Below are positions 5,791 to 6,534 of a stretch of 6,534 nt of DNA, piece by piece; positions within the stretch are counted from its first letter, which is position 1; each line of letters begins with the position of its first letter. Source of the DNA: Bacteroidota bacterium (GTDB lineage Bacteria > Bacteroidota > Bacteroidia > B-17B0 > B-17BO); NCBI GenBank assembly GCA_947462425.1, contig CANHPI010000162.1, positions 1 to 6,534 of the forward strand, read 5' to 3'. The position numbers and the translations under genes are program-made. The notes beneath the pieces were generated by a model. That model worked only from the letters and a program-made list of their open reading frames with translations, ran no database searches and had not been told where the DNA came from.

Positions 5791-6534
5791 TATTCTCCTG
5801 AAAATTGTTTTAAAAATCGAACATCATTTTCAAAAAATAAACGCAAATCTTTCACTCTATATTTTAACATGGTAATACGTTCAATACCCATTCCAAAAGC
5901 AAAGCCACTATATTTTTTACTGTCAATTCCACAATTGTCTAATACTTGAGGATCAACCATACCACAACCTAAAATTTCTACCCAGCCGGTGTGTTTACAA
6001 ACATTACATCCTTCTCCTTTACAAAGTGTGCAGCTAATATCAACTTCAGCACTTGGTTCGGTAAATGGAAAATAACTTGGACGCATTCTTATTTTTGTTT
6101 CTGTGCCAAACAATTCTTTAGCAAAGAAATTCAAGGTTTGTTTTAAGTCAGCAAAAGAAACTTTTTCATCAATATATAAGCCTTCAATTTGATGAAACTG
6201 GCAATGCGCTCGCGCACTAATCGCTTCATTACGGTAAACTCTACCTGGAGAAATAGTACGAATTGGAGGTTTTTGATTCTCCATAATATGAACTTGAACC
6301 GAAGATGTTTGTGTACGTAATACCATTTCAGGATTTAACTCCACATAAAAGGTATCCTGCATGTCGCGCGCTGGATGATTTTCAGGAGTATTTAAAGCTG
6401 TAAAGTTATGCCAATCATCTTCAATTTCTCTTCCATCGCTTACGGTAAAACCAATACGTGCAAATACATCAATAATTTGATTTTTTACAATCGATAAAGG
6501 GTGACGCGAGCCTAATTGAATGCTAGGATCTGAA
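5790..6534 (-). CDS. pheS: Phenylalanyl-tRNA synthetase alpha subunit (5' end cut by the window edge)
   Basis: PheS is the catalytic subunit of the alpha2-beta2 enzyme that charges tRNA-Phe with phenylalanine. The 247 residues visible are the C-terminal catalytic core; the N-terminal tRNA-binding coiled coil (about 90-100 residues) lies beyond the right edge. The class II motifs are intact: [12 protein letters not shown] at the start of the core, [20 protein letters not shown] (motif 1 region), [20 protein letters not shown] (motif 2), then [14 protein letters not shown], and [18 protein letters not shown] (motif 3). A Bacteroidota-style insert [17 protein letters not shown] (5997-6032 for the four cysteines, spacing C-x2-C-x4-C-x2-C) may bind zinc. 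Translation is open to the edge, so the ATG at 6362 (PARDM) is internal. The stop overlaps the start of the next gene by one base. No pheT is present downstream, so beta is encoded elsewhere or upstream. Confidence 0.97.
   Translation of the reverse strand, partial: SDPSIQLGSRHPLSIVKNQIIDVFARIGFTVSDGREIEDDWHNFTALNTPENHPARDMQDTFYVELNPEMVLRTQTSSVQVHIMENQKPPIRTISPGRVYRNEAISARAHCQFHQIEGLYIDEKVSFADLKQTLNFFAKELFGTETKIRMRPSYFPFTEPSAEVDISCTLCKGEGCNVCKHTGWVEILGCGMVDPQVLDNCGIDSKKYSGFAFGMGIERITMLKYRVKDLRLFFENDVRFLKQFSGE
5795..5800 (-). promoter_or_regulatory. Possible Shine-Dalgarno site for the lipoprotein-like gene, inside pheS
   Basis: CAGGAG lies four bases before the overlapping ATG and encodes part of the last PheS codons (Ser-Gly-Glu). 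Most starts in this window have no such purine-rich site. Combined with the TAATG overlap it suggests reinitiation or direct ribosome loading. The spacing is short and the bases are also constrained by PheS coding, so it may be coincidence. Confidence 0.3.

Noticed and set aside
5790..6362. PheS starting at the ATG at 6362
   Set aside because: That methionine is inside the conserved [10 protein letters not shown] motif, and the frame stays open with good PheS similarity to the window edge.

Overview
This AT-rich window looks like chromosomal DNA of a member of the Bacteroidota. The evidence is a PheS with a four-cysteine insert typical of that phylum (family knowledge, from memory), a zapA-rny arrangement, a divergent secreted M23 peptidase, and mostly weak or absent Shine-Dalgarno sites. 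It reads as conserved housekeeping DNA for cell division, the envelope, RNA turnover and translation. I see no mobile element, CRISPR array, tRNA or rRNA.

Layout from left to right. The 5' end of rny (membrane-anchored RNase Y, minus strand) runs off the left edge. An intrinsic terminator facing it separates it from the upstream zapA. zapA (minus) follows a 771-codon gene (minus) for a very long coiled-coil protein, 22 bp away. A 122-bp divergent promoter region then leads to a secreted zinc M23 (LytM-type) peptidase on the plus strand. That gene converges on a minus-strand, tightly packed trio: pheS (5' end cut by the right edge), a small lipoprotein-like gene overlapping pheS by one base, and a small TPR gene one base further on.

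The most unusual content is the long coiled-coil protein. Its N-terminal third (residues 115-356) holds eleven consecutive 22-residue units with no insertion or deletion between them. Each unit is two 11-residue hendecads, and the first half reads Y-E-x-x-I-x-x-L. The gene sits where related genomes usually have a short coiled-coil partner of ZapA, and its last ~40 residues may be what remains of that partner. I infer a giant ZapB-like divisome rod, co-expressed with ZapA and opposite a cell-wall hydrolase. This is a hypothesis from context and sequence pattern, not a demonstrated function.
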